Assembly (NCBI GenBank): GCA_002682825.1
Contig: NOKP01000060.1
Location: 34,450 to 98,449 of the forward strand
DNA from: Neonectria sp. B-13
Lineage: Eukaryota; Ascomycota; Sordariomycetes; Hypocreales; Nectriaceae
Reading direction: 5' to 3'
Length of the DNA: 64,000 nucleotides
Every line of letters starts with the position of its first letter. Within the stretch, counting starts at the first letter, position 1. Shown in pieces: positions 22,351 through 31,941 of the stretch. The notes below the pieces were generated by a model that searched no databases, was not told the origin of the DNA, and saw only the letters and a list, made by a program, of their open reading frames with translations. A program made the translations under genes and the position numbers.

Positions 22351-23604
22351 TGGCCATGGAGTCACCACCGCTGTCATCATCAGGGTCACTGTCATCGTCG
22401 TCCGAGTCACTATCCCCATCCGACCAGAAGTCACCAAGCAGCGAGACAGCCGTGTCGATCCTACTCCTGAGATCATCCAACAGTGCAACTACATCGAAGG
22501 CCTCCTGGATCTCCTCCGTCGAGTCTCCCGCAGTTCCCTGGTTGAGGTAGCTGCCCAAGAGTTCCACGGCGCGGTCGTTCCACAGAACGTTGAGCCGGTC
22601 GATCCTGTCCTCAAGACGAGCCCTGGTGCGGTCCACCATTCGCCCGTAGTGCTGATTTATAAAGTTTCGCCACTGTCGGTCGAGGTGCGGGTCGTCTGGA
22701 CAAGTTCCAGTGTCGGCCACGACCTGGTCCATGTATGGTACACTGAAAGTCTGCAGGATCTGGACCATCTGCTGGTTCTGCCTGCGCATCCGGAGCTGGA
22801 TATTGGCGTGGTTGAGGTATTGGAACACTCAAACGTCTGTTTTGATGGTTTTGAGCGCTGCCTAAGCTGGGATCGCCGACGGTGAACTTACGTAGTGAAA
22901 GAGGGTGCCGGCTGGTGCTTTGTAGCGCGTGCTGACGTTGTTGCGGATGGTATTCCAACGGTCAGTGCCAATCACCGCCGTCAGACCCCAAACCTAGGAT
23001 AGCTGTTGTTATTCGAGTTCATGAGGAGTTAGGTCGGAGCCGCGTACCCTTGCTTTGACCGGATTGAGCGTGTCCTTGGCGTTGACCATATTCTCCGTGT
23101 TCGTCCGAGAGCCGATCTGGTTCCACATCTGCTTGACAACAGAATCTGTGTTTTTTAGTGCCTGCCACCTACCAAAGTTGGTATCCAGGTAATCAGTCAC
23201 AATCTCCCTTCCCAGACCATTGGGTGCCAGGACATTGACTACCGCTTGGTTCAGCCGGGGGTCTTGCGACGCTGCGTCCACAGCAGGGAGCTGTCCGTTG
23301 GCCAACCACTCAAAGAAGTTGGGTATTGTCTGCTCCTCAGTGAGGTGCTCGCCTGGAGATGTCAGTAGGGATCTGATGTCGTGTCCCAGTTGACGCCTTG
23401 GAGGGTGCGATGGAAATCGCGAGGATCCCTGTAGCCACCGGCGCGGCGTTCCAGTGTGCCTGTGTCGTCGCTCTCGCTGGAGCCCTTGATTGCCGACCGA
23501 CCGATGAAAGTGCAATAGTGCAAATGTTGCTGTAGACTATAATAGCCCAGTAGAAAGCTGCTGGCCTCCGATTTGAGCAATAAATGATCATAATGGAAAA
23601 GCAA
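22304..23604 (-). CDS. Unrecognised acidic-tailed protein, possibly broken
   Basis: Open segments are 23604-23370 (frame 1), about 23400-23060 (frame 2; HLTEEQTIPNFFEWLANGQL), a short piece about 22990-22872 after a 5' GT at 23047 and TAG acceptor (VWGLTAVIGTDRWNTIRNN), and 22828-22304 (RMRRQNQQMVQILQTFSVPY), which ends in a strongly acidic run of Asp and Ser. The second-to-third junction has good splice signals. The first and last junctions do not: the last piece has a TGA just upstream in its frame, so no GT-AG joining restores continuity. Either the gene has unusual splicing or it carries frameshifts. No domain is recognised. It is convergent and overlapping with the 20827-22350 gene. Confidence 0.4.
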
Positions 23605-23984
23605 TAGAGGATCCTAATTAAGCAGCTTGTACAGCAGCAAGGAATGCGGCATCAGCAGTAAGGTTATAGTAGAGTATTGCCTTTTAATAGTAATAATAAA
23701 AAATACTTAGGCATTTATTTATATCTATGCTAAGTAACATATACACAGAAGAGGCAAATAAGTCCAGACTGTCACTCAAACGATATAGCAGTCGCATTAA
23801 TCCTCGAGCCACATGTCCACCACGCCTTCACACTTACTGAATGGAGATTGAAAGAAGCTGAAGCTTAAAATTCATAGCAGTCGCATGGCACTTTGACTCA
23901 CCTGTCGACCGCAGCTTTCTACTGGTCCATGCCCTCCTGTTCCAGATCGCTGGCAACTCGGTCAAGAGGCAGTTCAGGCGCCTC

Positions 23985-24371
23985 CTAGTCCTGCAAAATC
24001 GCTATAATATTGCATCCTATGCTGCATATTCTCTCAGCCCAGTTGTCTCTCATTAGGGTACCAATGATCGTTTCTTTGTCTATGTTGAATTCCTGGATGT
24101 TGAGGTTCGAGATGTTGACTCTGGGTTCAGGCTTAGGCTCAGGTTCGCCGATTCTGGACTCATCTAAGTCAGAACCGTCAAAGTCAACCTCATTGGGGTC
24201 TCCTAGTGGCAGTAGTGCGATTGGGTCCATGTGTCTGCCGTACAGCAAATGTGCCTTCTTGTCCATCTGGACGAAGTTATGGAAGCTGTTGCTCCATTCG
24301 AGGAGGTGCCAGTTATTGGTGATGCAATCCGGCATAGGGCTGCTAGGGTCTATAGACCCCTTCTGCTCCAT
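23985..24371 (-). CDS. Small hypothetical protein
   Basis: A single open frame of 128 codons begins MEQKGSIDPSSPMPDCITNN and has ordinary amino-acid composition, with an acidic/proline middle (GSDLDESRIGEPEPKPEPR). It lacks a recognisable domain, signal peptide or membrane segment. A plus-strand frame overlaps it (24010-24399) but looks less protein-like. It lies between AT-rich stretches, so it may be a relic exon of a larger decayed gene. Confidence 0.3.
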   Translation of the reverse strand: MEQKGSIDPSSPMPDCITNNWHLLEWSNSFHNFVQMDKKAHLLYGRHMDPIALLPLGDPNEVDFDGSDLDESRIGEPEPKPEPRVNISNLNIQEFNIDKETIIGTLMRDNWAERICSIGCNIIAILQD

Positions 24372-24712
24372 ATATCGGAACAGGAGCGCTCCGAAATAGT
24401 CGTTGTTGAGGCTGACAAAGAGCAGAAACGCCAGAACCGTACCAGTATTTATGTCTCCACAATACTCATTCTATTATTATTACTATTTGGTCTACACTAT
24501 CCTACCTATTTAAGTAAGCCTATATAACCTCTTCACTTGTTTTTTCAAGGTGGAAACTTGGTTGCCCAAAGGGAAAACCCTACTTTTTGCTTGTTAATCG
24601 GTAGCGCCTCGTGCGTTCGTCGACCTCTCCTCTTGTTGAAGTGATCATCCAAGAACTGATCCAAGGAGTTGACAGGCCCCGCGTGCGGTGTTAATATTTA
24701 TTCTATAATATG

Positions 24713-26271
24713 CTATCGCGAGCTGAATTTGCTCTTTAACCTCAATCTAGCCCCAAAGACATAGAATGCAATTGGAATTGGAATCCCTAGCGTTGCAATT
24801 CCTCCCAACACAGTACTCGCCCAGTTCACTCCCAAAGATTTAAACAGGGCCTTCGCAAAAAGCGGAAACCCAGCTCCGCAAAGTGATCGAATAATCGCAC
24901 TTCCAGCGTTGACTGATGCAACAACAGGCAAGTATGTGTCGATGAGATAGTTGAGCAACTGTTGAAAGATGATGAGAATGCCTATTCCCGTGAAAACTCC
25001 CGAGAATGCGGGGACCATCCAGTGGATACCTGCTCGGTATCCCGACCATCCGAACCAGAAAATGCCCACGGCAAAGGAAACGGCTCCAAGCATGGCCGGG
25101 GGAAGTCTCCACTCAGGAACGGCCTGGTTGTCATTTGCTGCCAATTTTCGACGATATGACGGCTGAGTGACGAAGATGAGATACATCCCTCCAGCAAAAA
25201 TCCCGATGACCATTCCAAGGTAACATAAGCCACCCTTGCCAGGCGTCATACCATGAATTTCCTGGAAAACAATCGGATAAGCTGTGAGAAAGAGATACAC
25301 CAGACCATAAATGAAGGCCAAATATAAAGAGATCAGAAATACAAGGGGTTCGGTAAAGAGGAGGTAAATAGGTCGGGTCAAATACTCGGTGAGAAACTGG
25401 CGCATGTCAACCTCTACCTCCTCTTGCTCTGAATGGATGCTCCAATCTCCTGTCTCTCTTCTCAGTCTTGTAGCTTTTTTGGTCAAAATCGATGGCGCAA
25501 ATGTCTCCTCAAGAAAGATGAGGTCCAGAATTAGGCAAGCAAACCCCATAATGCTAGCCAGCCAGCCTGTCCACCTCCAACCGAGCGAAGACTCTGTAAT
25601 AAAGCCACCGATCGAAGGTGCAAGGGTTGGACCCATTAGAACAGTCATGGAGAAGATTGTAGTTGCAGCTCCCCTGGACCTGCCATCGAATGTATCGGCG
25701 AAAATCCCTGCCACGATTGTCATGGGAGACGCGCCGAATATTCCGCTCCAGAATCGACAAATAAGCACAGTCTGAACATCTTTCCCGGATCCTACACCAA
25801 GGGAGAATATCGAGAACCCCAACATTCCGAGAATTATTGGGGTGGAGCGACCTTTGAGCTCAGAGTACGGAGCCCAGAACAGTGGCCCCGTAGCAAATCC
25901 TAAGACATATAAGGAAACACCTAAAGTTCCAACTTCATGTGACACGCCAAACTCCGAAGCGAAGCGGCGCGTAGCAGCTGAGAAGAGGGCCGAGTTCAGG
26001 GCCAAAGTGAAGGTTGAAAGGGCCAGCGGAAGAGTGAGAAGGAGCCTAACAAGAAGATATCCTATTAGTATGGATTCTCTGGTAAATGTATTTACAGAGT
26101 TGGCACATACTTTCTTGTCAAATCCCAGTTGTAAGGGTGTAGCAAATCGTGCTTACCCTCGAAGTCAACCAAGTTGGAACGCTTAGCGCCTCTTGGAGAC
26201 AGAACACTCTGATCTCCACCTAAAAAAACGGTGAGACCTTCCATTGAAGCTTCGTTTGACGAGGGTTCCAT
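24713..26271 (-). CDS. MFS transporter, DHA1 (drug:H+ antiporter-1) type
   Basis: Two exons (26271-26111 and 26045-24713) with a 65-nt GT-AG intron give 497 residues. The N-terminal cytosolic part ends in HPYNWDLTRKLLLTLPLAL, the usual lead-in to TM1 of fungal DHA1 carriers. Twelve hydrophobic segments follow, with the loop motif GPLFWAPYSELKGRSTPI after TM2, ICRFWSGIFGASPM, and a central charged loop between TM6 and TM7. It is probably a proton-coupled exporter or importer of small molecules at the plasma membrane. Neighbours are an M20 amidohydrolase and a Zn2Cys6 regulator, suggesting a catabolic or detoxification set. The start ATG lies just inside exon 1 after an in-frame stop. Confidence 0.92.
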
Positions 26272-27048
26272 ATTCGATAGATAGTTGACAGTGGATTTTC
26301 AGACCTGTAAAGCAAGATAGACTCCGGATGAACAATATGAAGGCCGATGGATGGCACAGTTATTCAAACGAGGGAAAGTCTTAGCATTGAGACTTTTATT
26401 AAATAACCCACGAAAATCTCTCAAGACTGTGGGTTCTGAGACTTGCCTGATCAAATATTTGTGACGTAATAAAGACAAGGAAATTTGATATGCATGGTTC
26501 CAAGGACTTTATCGCAGCCCGGCCCCAGTAGGCCGACATTATTAGCCGAGGTCGGCAATTCCACACACCATTTAACGATCGGCATTTCAGATGAAGCTCC
26601 GGGCTTAATAAAGATACACGGAATTATAAAATTATGGGTAGTGCCGAGTAAGAAGATAGACTTAAGAATTGACTGGGAGGCAGCCCGATTTCCATACACT
26701 ACCATTGTTATGCGAGGACTTTGCAATCAAACCGTCGCTCTTACTTCCCAACGAATACGACAATTATTTCTAGTTAGGCTACAGCGACTCAGTGTCTCAG
26801 TGAAGTACCACTCAGATTTCCTCGAATTATCCCTCGGGTACAGATCCACGCGAGGGCCTTCACTTCTGTCTACTAATTGTTGACATTGGTGGAAATTTCA
26901 TTCTTTATGTGACCATTAAGATGTGCTTGCTGCCACCGATGAACGGCAATGCGTATTCTTAATAGTATACTCTATTTATGTGATTGTGTCTGTTGGGGAA
27001 CATCTCAATCCCTGTGAAGGGATAGGCGGGGATCAGTATCCCTCTTGT
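26272..27048. other. Intergenic region, no gene seen
   Basis: 777 bp between the transporter start and the 3' end of the M20 gene. Overlapping short frames on both strands (26451-26883) show no protein character. It holds the transporter promoter and the M20 gene's 3' flank. Confidence 0.4.
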
Positions 27049-28414
27049 CTAATTTTCTTGAATTTGTCCAATGTCTAAGTCAAATTGCTTCTTTACCTCG
27101 GATGCAAACATCTCATCATCCAAAACCCTCCAGCCCATCATTCCCATTGCTTTCGCGCACTTGATTGCTTCATCATAAGCTTCTTGTGTCGCGGCAGCCG
27201 TAGCAAATTCAGGATGGTGACCAGGGATGTCCCGCTTAGTAGGAATTCCGAATACACCGTGAAAACTTGGAACCACATAGGATACATTGCCTAAAAGATC
27301 CAGGGAACGTATTAGGAACCGGTAGTTTTGATATTTTCGAGTCAATGGGGGTTAGAGGATTAATATACCTATATCCGTGGATACTGCACCAGGCTCTTCC
27401 TGTTTCAAGGATATCACACGGTTGAGACGAGACATCTCGTCAACATAGGCGGCGCACAGAGATTCATTTATTCTGAGGTCTTTGTATACAGATGCTCTAA
27501 TTATACGTGTCAGCGGCAAAGAACCATGTCCAGGAATTTCCAGTGCATACTTACGGGATGTAGGTGACCTTGCAACCAGTAGCTGTTCCGGCTGCTTCAA
27601 AACAAGACTTGACTCTTGCTAGAAGCGCGTCTGTTCGTGGCGACGTGGGACTTCGGATGTTCCAGTTCATTCGTGTGTAATGAGGAATGACATTGGGAGC
27701 CTCTCCTCCCGCTTCAATGACTCCGTGGATACGTTCATCTGTTTTAATCTGCTGTCGGAGCATTGAGACGTTGTTGTAGGCAGCGACTGCGGCGTCAAGG
27801 GCATTTATGCCATCCCAGGGGTCACCAGATGCGTGTGCTCCCTTTCCGTGATACTCCACTCGCAACTTGTGGCTAGCAATGGTCTTGAAGCCAGCCAGCC
27901 CGTGGCGCCCATTCTCAAACGCATGTGAGGAGGTAGGGTGGGACATTATAGCCGCTGCTACATTGTCTTTGAAAGCCCCAGCGTCGATGAGCTTGACGTT
28001 TCCACCGCCGCCCTCTTCTGCCGGAGTACCCAGAATTCTGACTCTTCCGGCGATTTTCAGGTCTCGCAATGCCCTGGCCAATCCGATGAAGGACGCAAGA
28101 GAGCTGGTTGCGATTAGATTGTGGCCACATCCATGTCCGATACCTGGCAAAGCATCGTACTCTGCGCAGAACACCACCAGGCGGCCCCCGTGCCCAATCT
28201 CAGCTTCAAATGATGTTTCGAGGCCGTACGCATGGCGGCGGACCGTGAAGCCCCGTGCCTCGAGGAATGCAGAAATAGTGTCATGAGCAAAGTGTTCCTC
28301 GTACGCGATTTCAGGATGGCTGTGGATTTCCAGGTTCAATGTTTGCAGTGCATCAATCTCGTCGTCGATTGCCTTCGAGACTAAGTTTCGTGCCATGTTG
28401 GTGGTGTTCGTCAT
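27049..28414 (-). CDS. M20-family metallo-amidohydrolase/dipeptidase
   Basis: Three exons (28414-27555, 27496-27369, 27290-27049) with introns of 58 and 78 nt give 409 residues. The pattern is that of peptidase family M20D / M20-domain-containing protein 2 (aminoacylase-like amidohydrolases): EIHSHPEIAYEE near residue 30, AEYDALPGIGHGCGHN (Cys96, His98) and GTPAEEGGGG with the Glu-Glu pair at 133-134, followed by His159. The dimerisation lid begins near VEYHGKGAHASGDPWDG. It should hydrolyse amide bonds of N-acyl or beta-alanyl-type small substrates using one or two metal ions, in the cytosol. It is divergent from the Zn2Cys6 regulator (556 bp apart), which suggests local control. Confidence 0.93.
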
Positions 28415-28970
28415 AATGATTGAGTTCTCTTTGGCTCTGCTCGGATTGATGGCCGATGGTGATGGCGATCATACGGGCTGGGCCTTCGCTGTCTTTAGAG
28501 CACGTACCAGGGTTGCTTGTCATTGACCAAGACTACGATTACGGGCTCCACTTTTAATAGCTAAATATCAACGTCATTAGGCTGACTGATGGTCAGCCGA
28601 TGTTGTAGATAATGACTCGCTCGATGCTAGCGTTCCTCATCGAATGCAAGGGTCTTTCTGAACGCTAGCTGTGAGGATTTGCCGATCGGCAAATTGGCCG
28701 GCATGGTGAATCCGTCACAACAATCGACTCAGATAAGTCGAGTCGCATTCATAGGTGCAGGCAGACCCTTCTACACGGCCCCAACTCGGCATTTTCATCA
28801 TCAGGTAGTCAGGGGGGCTCCTTAACCGATAAATACTGGCCATACTTGCATCACAGTTCCTGTCGGCTTTTTCAGTCCTCGCTTCAAACACATTCCCCGC
28901 CTTTGGCCCCGCTGTGTCACAACTGGTCAGCTCTCCCGGCAAGAACTCCATGAGAGAAGAGTAACTACAG
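28415..28970. promoter_or_regulatory. Divergent promoter (M20 gene / Zn2Cys6 regulator)
   Basis: 556 bp between the two start codons. An inverted CGG-type pair suitable for a Zn2Cys6 dimer may be present, for example CCGATCGGCAAATTGGCCGG around 28682-28701, but the assignment is speculative. Confidence 0.4.
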
Positions 28971-30737
28971 ATGCCAACGAGCGAACTAGATCGCTCGGTT
29001 CGGTCTCGCAAAGGTTGTTGGACATGTCGGGCCAAGAAGGTCAAATGTGATGAGGAGCGTCCTCGGTGCCGACGGTGCTCCAGACTGAATCTAGTCTGCG
29101 ACTATGCTCCTCGGCCACGCAAGAAATACACGAGGCGAACCGGCGACGATCAGATTGCCGATGAAGAGAATCCATCAACTTCGAGTCATGACAATACAGA
29201 CATCCGAGCGTCTTACACAATACCGCAATATTATCCCACCAATGCATTAACACCGCCTCCGCTCTTACCAACCTCCGCACTACCTCATGATACAAGCGCA
29301 GGAAGCGATGCGAATCTGACACCCCAGTCATTTGAGTCACAATCTCTTTCTATCGACTGTTTCTCTATTCTCTTGCCCACAGATTTTGCAGCGATTGATT
29401 GCTATCGCACCGTTTTCTCGATTAGCATCGACACCAAGGATCCCGAATACTCAGTACCGACTATAGTGTGGACAATGGCACAGACGCAACCAATGGTGTT
29501 ACATATGGTGTGTGCTCTTGGCTCATACCAGCTTTGTTATGAGAATAGCCGAGATGGTCAGAGAGATACCACTTTCTTTGAGTCAACCGCTGTGGAACAC
29601 TACGGTGCTAGCATGCGGTTAATGGCCCAGATCATCTACGAGACAGCTGACTCGACCACTCTCGATACGACCCTCGCAACTCTTTGGCTTATGATTGTCT
29701 ATGAACAAAAGTTTGGAGACGGCTCGGGTGCGGGGCTCAAGGCGCATTTGGTTGGTGCAGCTTCTGTCTTGCACTCAAGGCTGCGGAATCTCCGAAGTCT
29801 TTTGAACTGGGATGAGAGGTATGCAATTGACAAAACCAACACGACAGGTCAAGACCCTTCAAGCCCACTTCCGCTTTCCCAATGGCATATCTCAGCATTC
29901 TCTGCGCGCATGATCGTGTGGATCTCCTTCCTTGACGCAGGAGCCGCATTTTATGGGTTAGGTGGAAACTTCAACCGCTCTGTGGGTGACATCATGGTTG
30001 GCCTTGCCGAGAACAACACATTATCTCGGCTTCGTGGGTTTTTATCAATTCACCGATATTCTGCCCTCATGTGTAGTAATATCTGGGGATCTGAATACCC
30101 ACAAGACCAGCTACTAGAGGACATCCAAAGCAGACAATTGTTCTACCTCTACGGGCAAGTCGGCCAACTACGATATATCCTGGCCGAACTCGCAGCTGTA
30201 TACAGTGATAAAGAAGACACAGAGCACCATACCTTGTCTCAGAACACAGCCCATGCGATACGAGACATGGGTGAGAAATACTGGGAGCTTTTAGAGGTGG
30301 CGGGGCGTTTGGACTTTCCCTCTGCCAACAGCCAAGATCGCAAATTCATCACCAACATCCGTTTTATAGTTCCCTTTTACCATGCCATAGTTCTTTGCTA
30401 TTTTCGCATCACCAATCGTACTTCGCCGGCTAATGAAAAGCAAAGCACATCATTGGGAGAAATTATCGCCCTGGCCCATCAGAGTCACACAGATGAAGGA
30501 GAGAGGGCTATGGCACGCATAGCTTGGCCCTTGTTCATTGCTGCTCTGGAGACTCAAGATTTAGTCCATCGAGATTGGATCATGGCTAGATTTTCTAATC
30601 TCCAGCATCAAGGGGAGAATTACCGACGAGCCTTCGCTGCGCTTCAGGTGGCGCAAACCCAAGAACGCCTCCAACATGTACGTGTCGATTGCATCGGCAT
30701 TTTAGCACTTGACGACGTTGAAAAGTTTGTCATTTGA
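28971..30737 (+). CDS. Zn2Cys6 fungal transcription factor
   Basis: A single exon of 588 codons. The binuclear zinc cluster is at Cys16, Cys19, Cys26, Cys33, Cys36 and Cys43 (GCWTCRAKKVKCDEERPRCR, spacing 2-6-6-2-6), followed by a basic linker (PRPRKKYTRRTG). The long C-terminal part (LDTTLATLWLMIVYEQKFGD onward) resembles the fungal-specific transcription factor domain 2 (PF11951 type). The protein is nuclear and should bind CGG-containing half sites as a dimer. Its location between the M20 gene and transporter genes makes it the likely pathway-specific regulator of that set (inference). Confidence 0.9.
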   Translation: MPTSELDRSVRSRKGCWTCRAKKVKCDEERPRCRRCSRLNLVCDYAPRPRKKYTRRTGDDQIADEENPSTSSHDNTDIRASYTIPQYYPTNALTPPPLLPTSALPHDTSAGSDANLTPQSFESQSLSIDCFSILLPTDFAAIDCYRTVFSISIDTKDPEYSVPTIVWTMAQTQPMVLHMVCALGSYQLCYENSRDGQRDTTFFESTAVEHYGASMRLMAQIIYETADSTTLDTTLATLWLMIVYEQKFGDGSGAGLKAHLVGAASVLHSRLRNLRSLLNWDERYAIDKTNTTGQDPSSPLPLSQWHISAFSARMIVWISFLDAGAAFYGLGGNFNRSVGDIMVGLAENNTLSRLRGFLSIHRYSALMCSNIWGSEYPQDQLLEDIQSRQLFYLYGQVGQLRYILAELAAVYSDKEDTEHHTLSQNTAHAIRDMGEKYWELLEVAGRLDFPSANSQDRKFITNIRFIVPFYHAIVLCYFRITNRTSPANEKQSTSLGEIIALAHQSHTDEGERAMARIAWPLFIAALETQDLVHRDWIMARFSNLQHQGENYRRAFAALQVAQTQERLQHVRVDCIGILALDDVEKFVI

Positions 30738-31167
30738 AAATAGACGCAACTCTTCAGCCTTCATGCAATCTCCGATCGTCAAAATATTAGTCAACAATTC
30801 TCTCTGCAAACATTAGCAGATCTGTTACTCTTCGCCAGTTTTTCAAGCCACGTCGGCAAATTCTAACGGCTATCGGCTGAATGGAGGCTAAAGCCTGGTC
30901 GCGGAAAAGAGGCCTGTTTGGGAGATAGCCTTGACCCCGCTGATAACAGACCCAAGGACGGTTGATGTTGCCAAGCCACCAAAGGACAAGACAGAAACCG
31001 GTCTTGTCTTCATCAACGCAGGACATTCGAATGTCCATGTGTATAAAGATGTCTTAAGGACCATCAATTGCTAATACTTATTGCTAAGGCGCATGCAACC
31101 TAGAATTGCAGGAATTTTGTTCATACTTGACTCTTTCCACCATTCACCAAACATCCACGCAAACAAG

Positions 31168-31836
31168 ATGTCGGGCGACGAAATGAAACAAGCCTCGGTA
31201 GCTGAGGCTTCGCTTGAGGGTTAGTTATCCTGTGAAGCAGTGCCACTTGAAGATGTTCTCCCACCTGGAGAGGACCGGAGGTTACTACGAAGAGCGGACA
31301 AGTGGTATGTTGGTTTGAATGGGCGCACCCTTTTCTGTTCTGTTTTTTTTTAACTAACCAACTGTTTCTCTGCAGGATCCTGCCATTGCTGTTTGTGACT
31401 TACATGTTCCAATATCTCGACAAAGCTACAATGGCAAACACCGCCATTCTCGGGCTGAGGGATGATCTCAATCTACACGGTCAAGATTATTCCTGGGCGT
31501 CGAGCATGTTCAATTTTGGCTATCTCGCCGCATCCGCGCCCGTCGCATTCATCATCGTCCGGTTCCCGATCTCCAAGTTCATGGCCGTGTCTGTGTTAGT
31601 CAAGTATTGACCCTTGTGGGATGGACACTGAACTGACAAGTCCCGCACAGCGCACTTTGGGGAGGCCTTTTGATGTGCATGGCTGCCCCTCATAATGCGG
31701 GAGGACTGATTGCCACCCGGTTCTTCTTAGGATTCATGGAAGCAGGAGTGGCTCTAGGGTTTAGCATCATTATTTCCATGTGGTACAAAAGATCCGAGCA
31801 GCCAATCCGAAACGGCGTTTGGTTCTTGGGAAACAT
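31168..31836 (+). pseudogene. Truncated MFS transporter (allantoate permease type)
   Basis: Start ATG at 31168, then coding segments 31168-31304, 31376-31594 and 31651-31836 joined by good GT-AG introns. They read VPLEDVLPPGEDRRLLRRADK, then TM segments with FQYLDKATMANTAILGLRDD and MCMAAPHNAGGLIATRFFLG, a clear anion:cation-symporter (Dal5-like) signature. There is an in-frame TAG at 31222-31224. After WFLGNI at 31836 the coding sequence stops abruptly and AT-rich repeat DNA (AGTAGTTTTAATAGTAAT) begins, so more than half of the transporter is missing. The break and the stop make a functional product unlikely. Before truncation it probably worked with the M20 and Zn2Cys6 genes. Confidence 0.85.
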
Positions 31837-31941
31837 AGTAGTTTTAATAGTAATATTATATTATAATAAGTATTAATATTATATTAGACTTAATATATAC
31901 CTAGATTATATAGCCTAGCAATTGGTTCCATACTACTCTCT
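31837..31941. repeat. Repeat terminus at the transporter breakpoint
   Basis: The AT-rich 105-bp piece starts AGTAGTTTTAATAGTAAT, the same sequence found at 36858 and (inverted) near 37198-37215, and with a slight change at 39978. It joins the truncated transporter directly to the 3' end of the NLR gene and marks a transposon-mediated rearrangement. Confidence 0.6.

Noticed and set aside
22055..22885. 276-codon plus-strand frame
   Set aside because: It runs antisense to the last exon of the minus gene and in another frame over the end of the plus gene; no protein character.
30787..31038. 83-codon minus-strand frame after the regulator gene
   Set aside because: It is in the 3' flank of the Zn2Cys6 gene, without motif or neighbouring exons.
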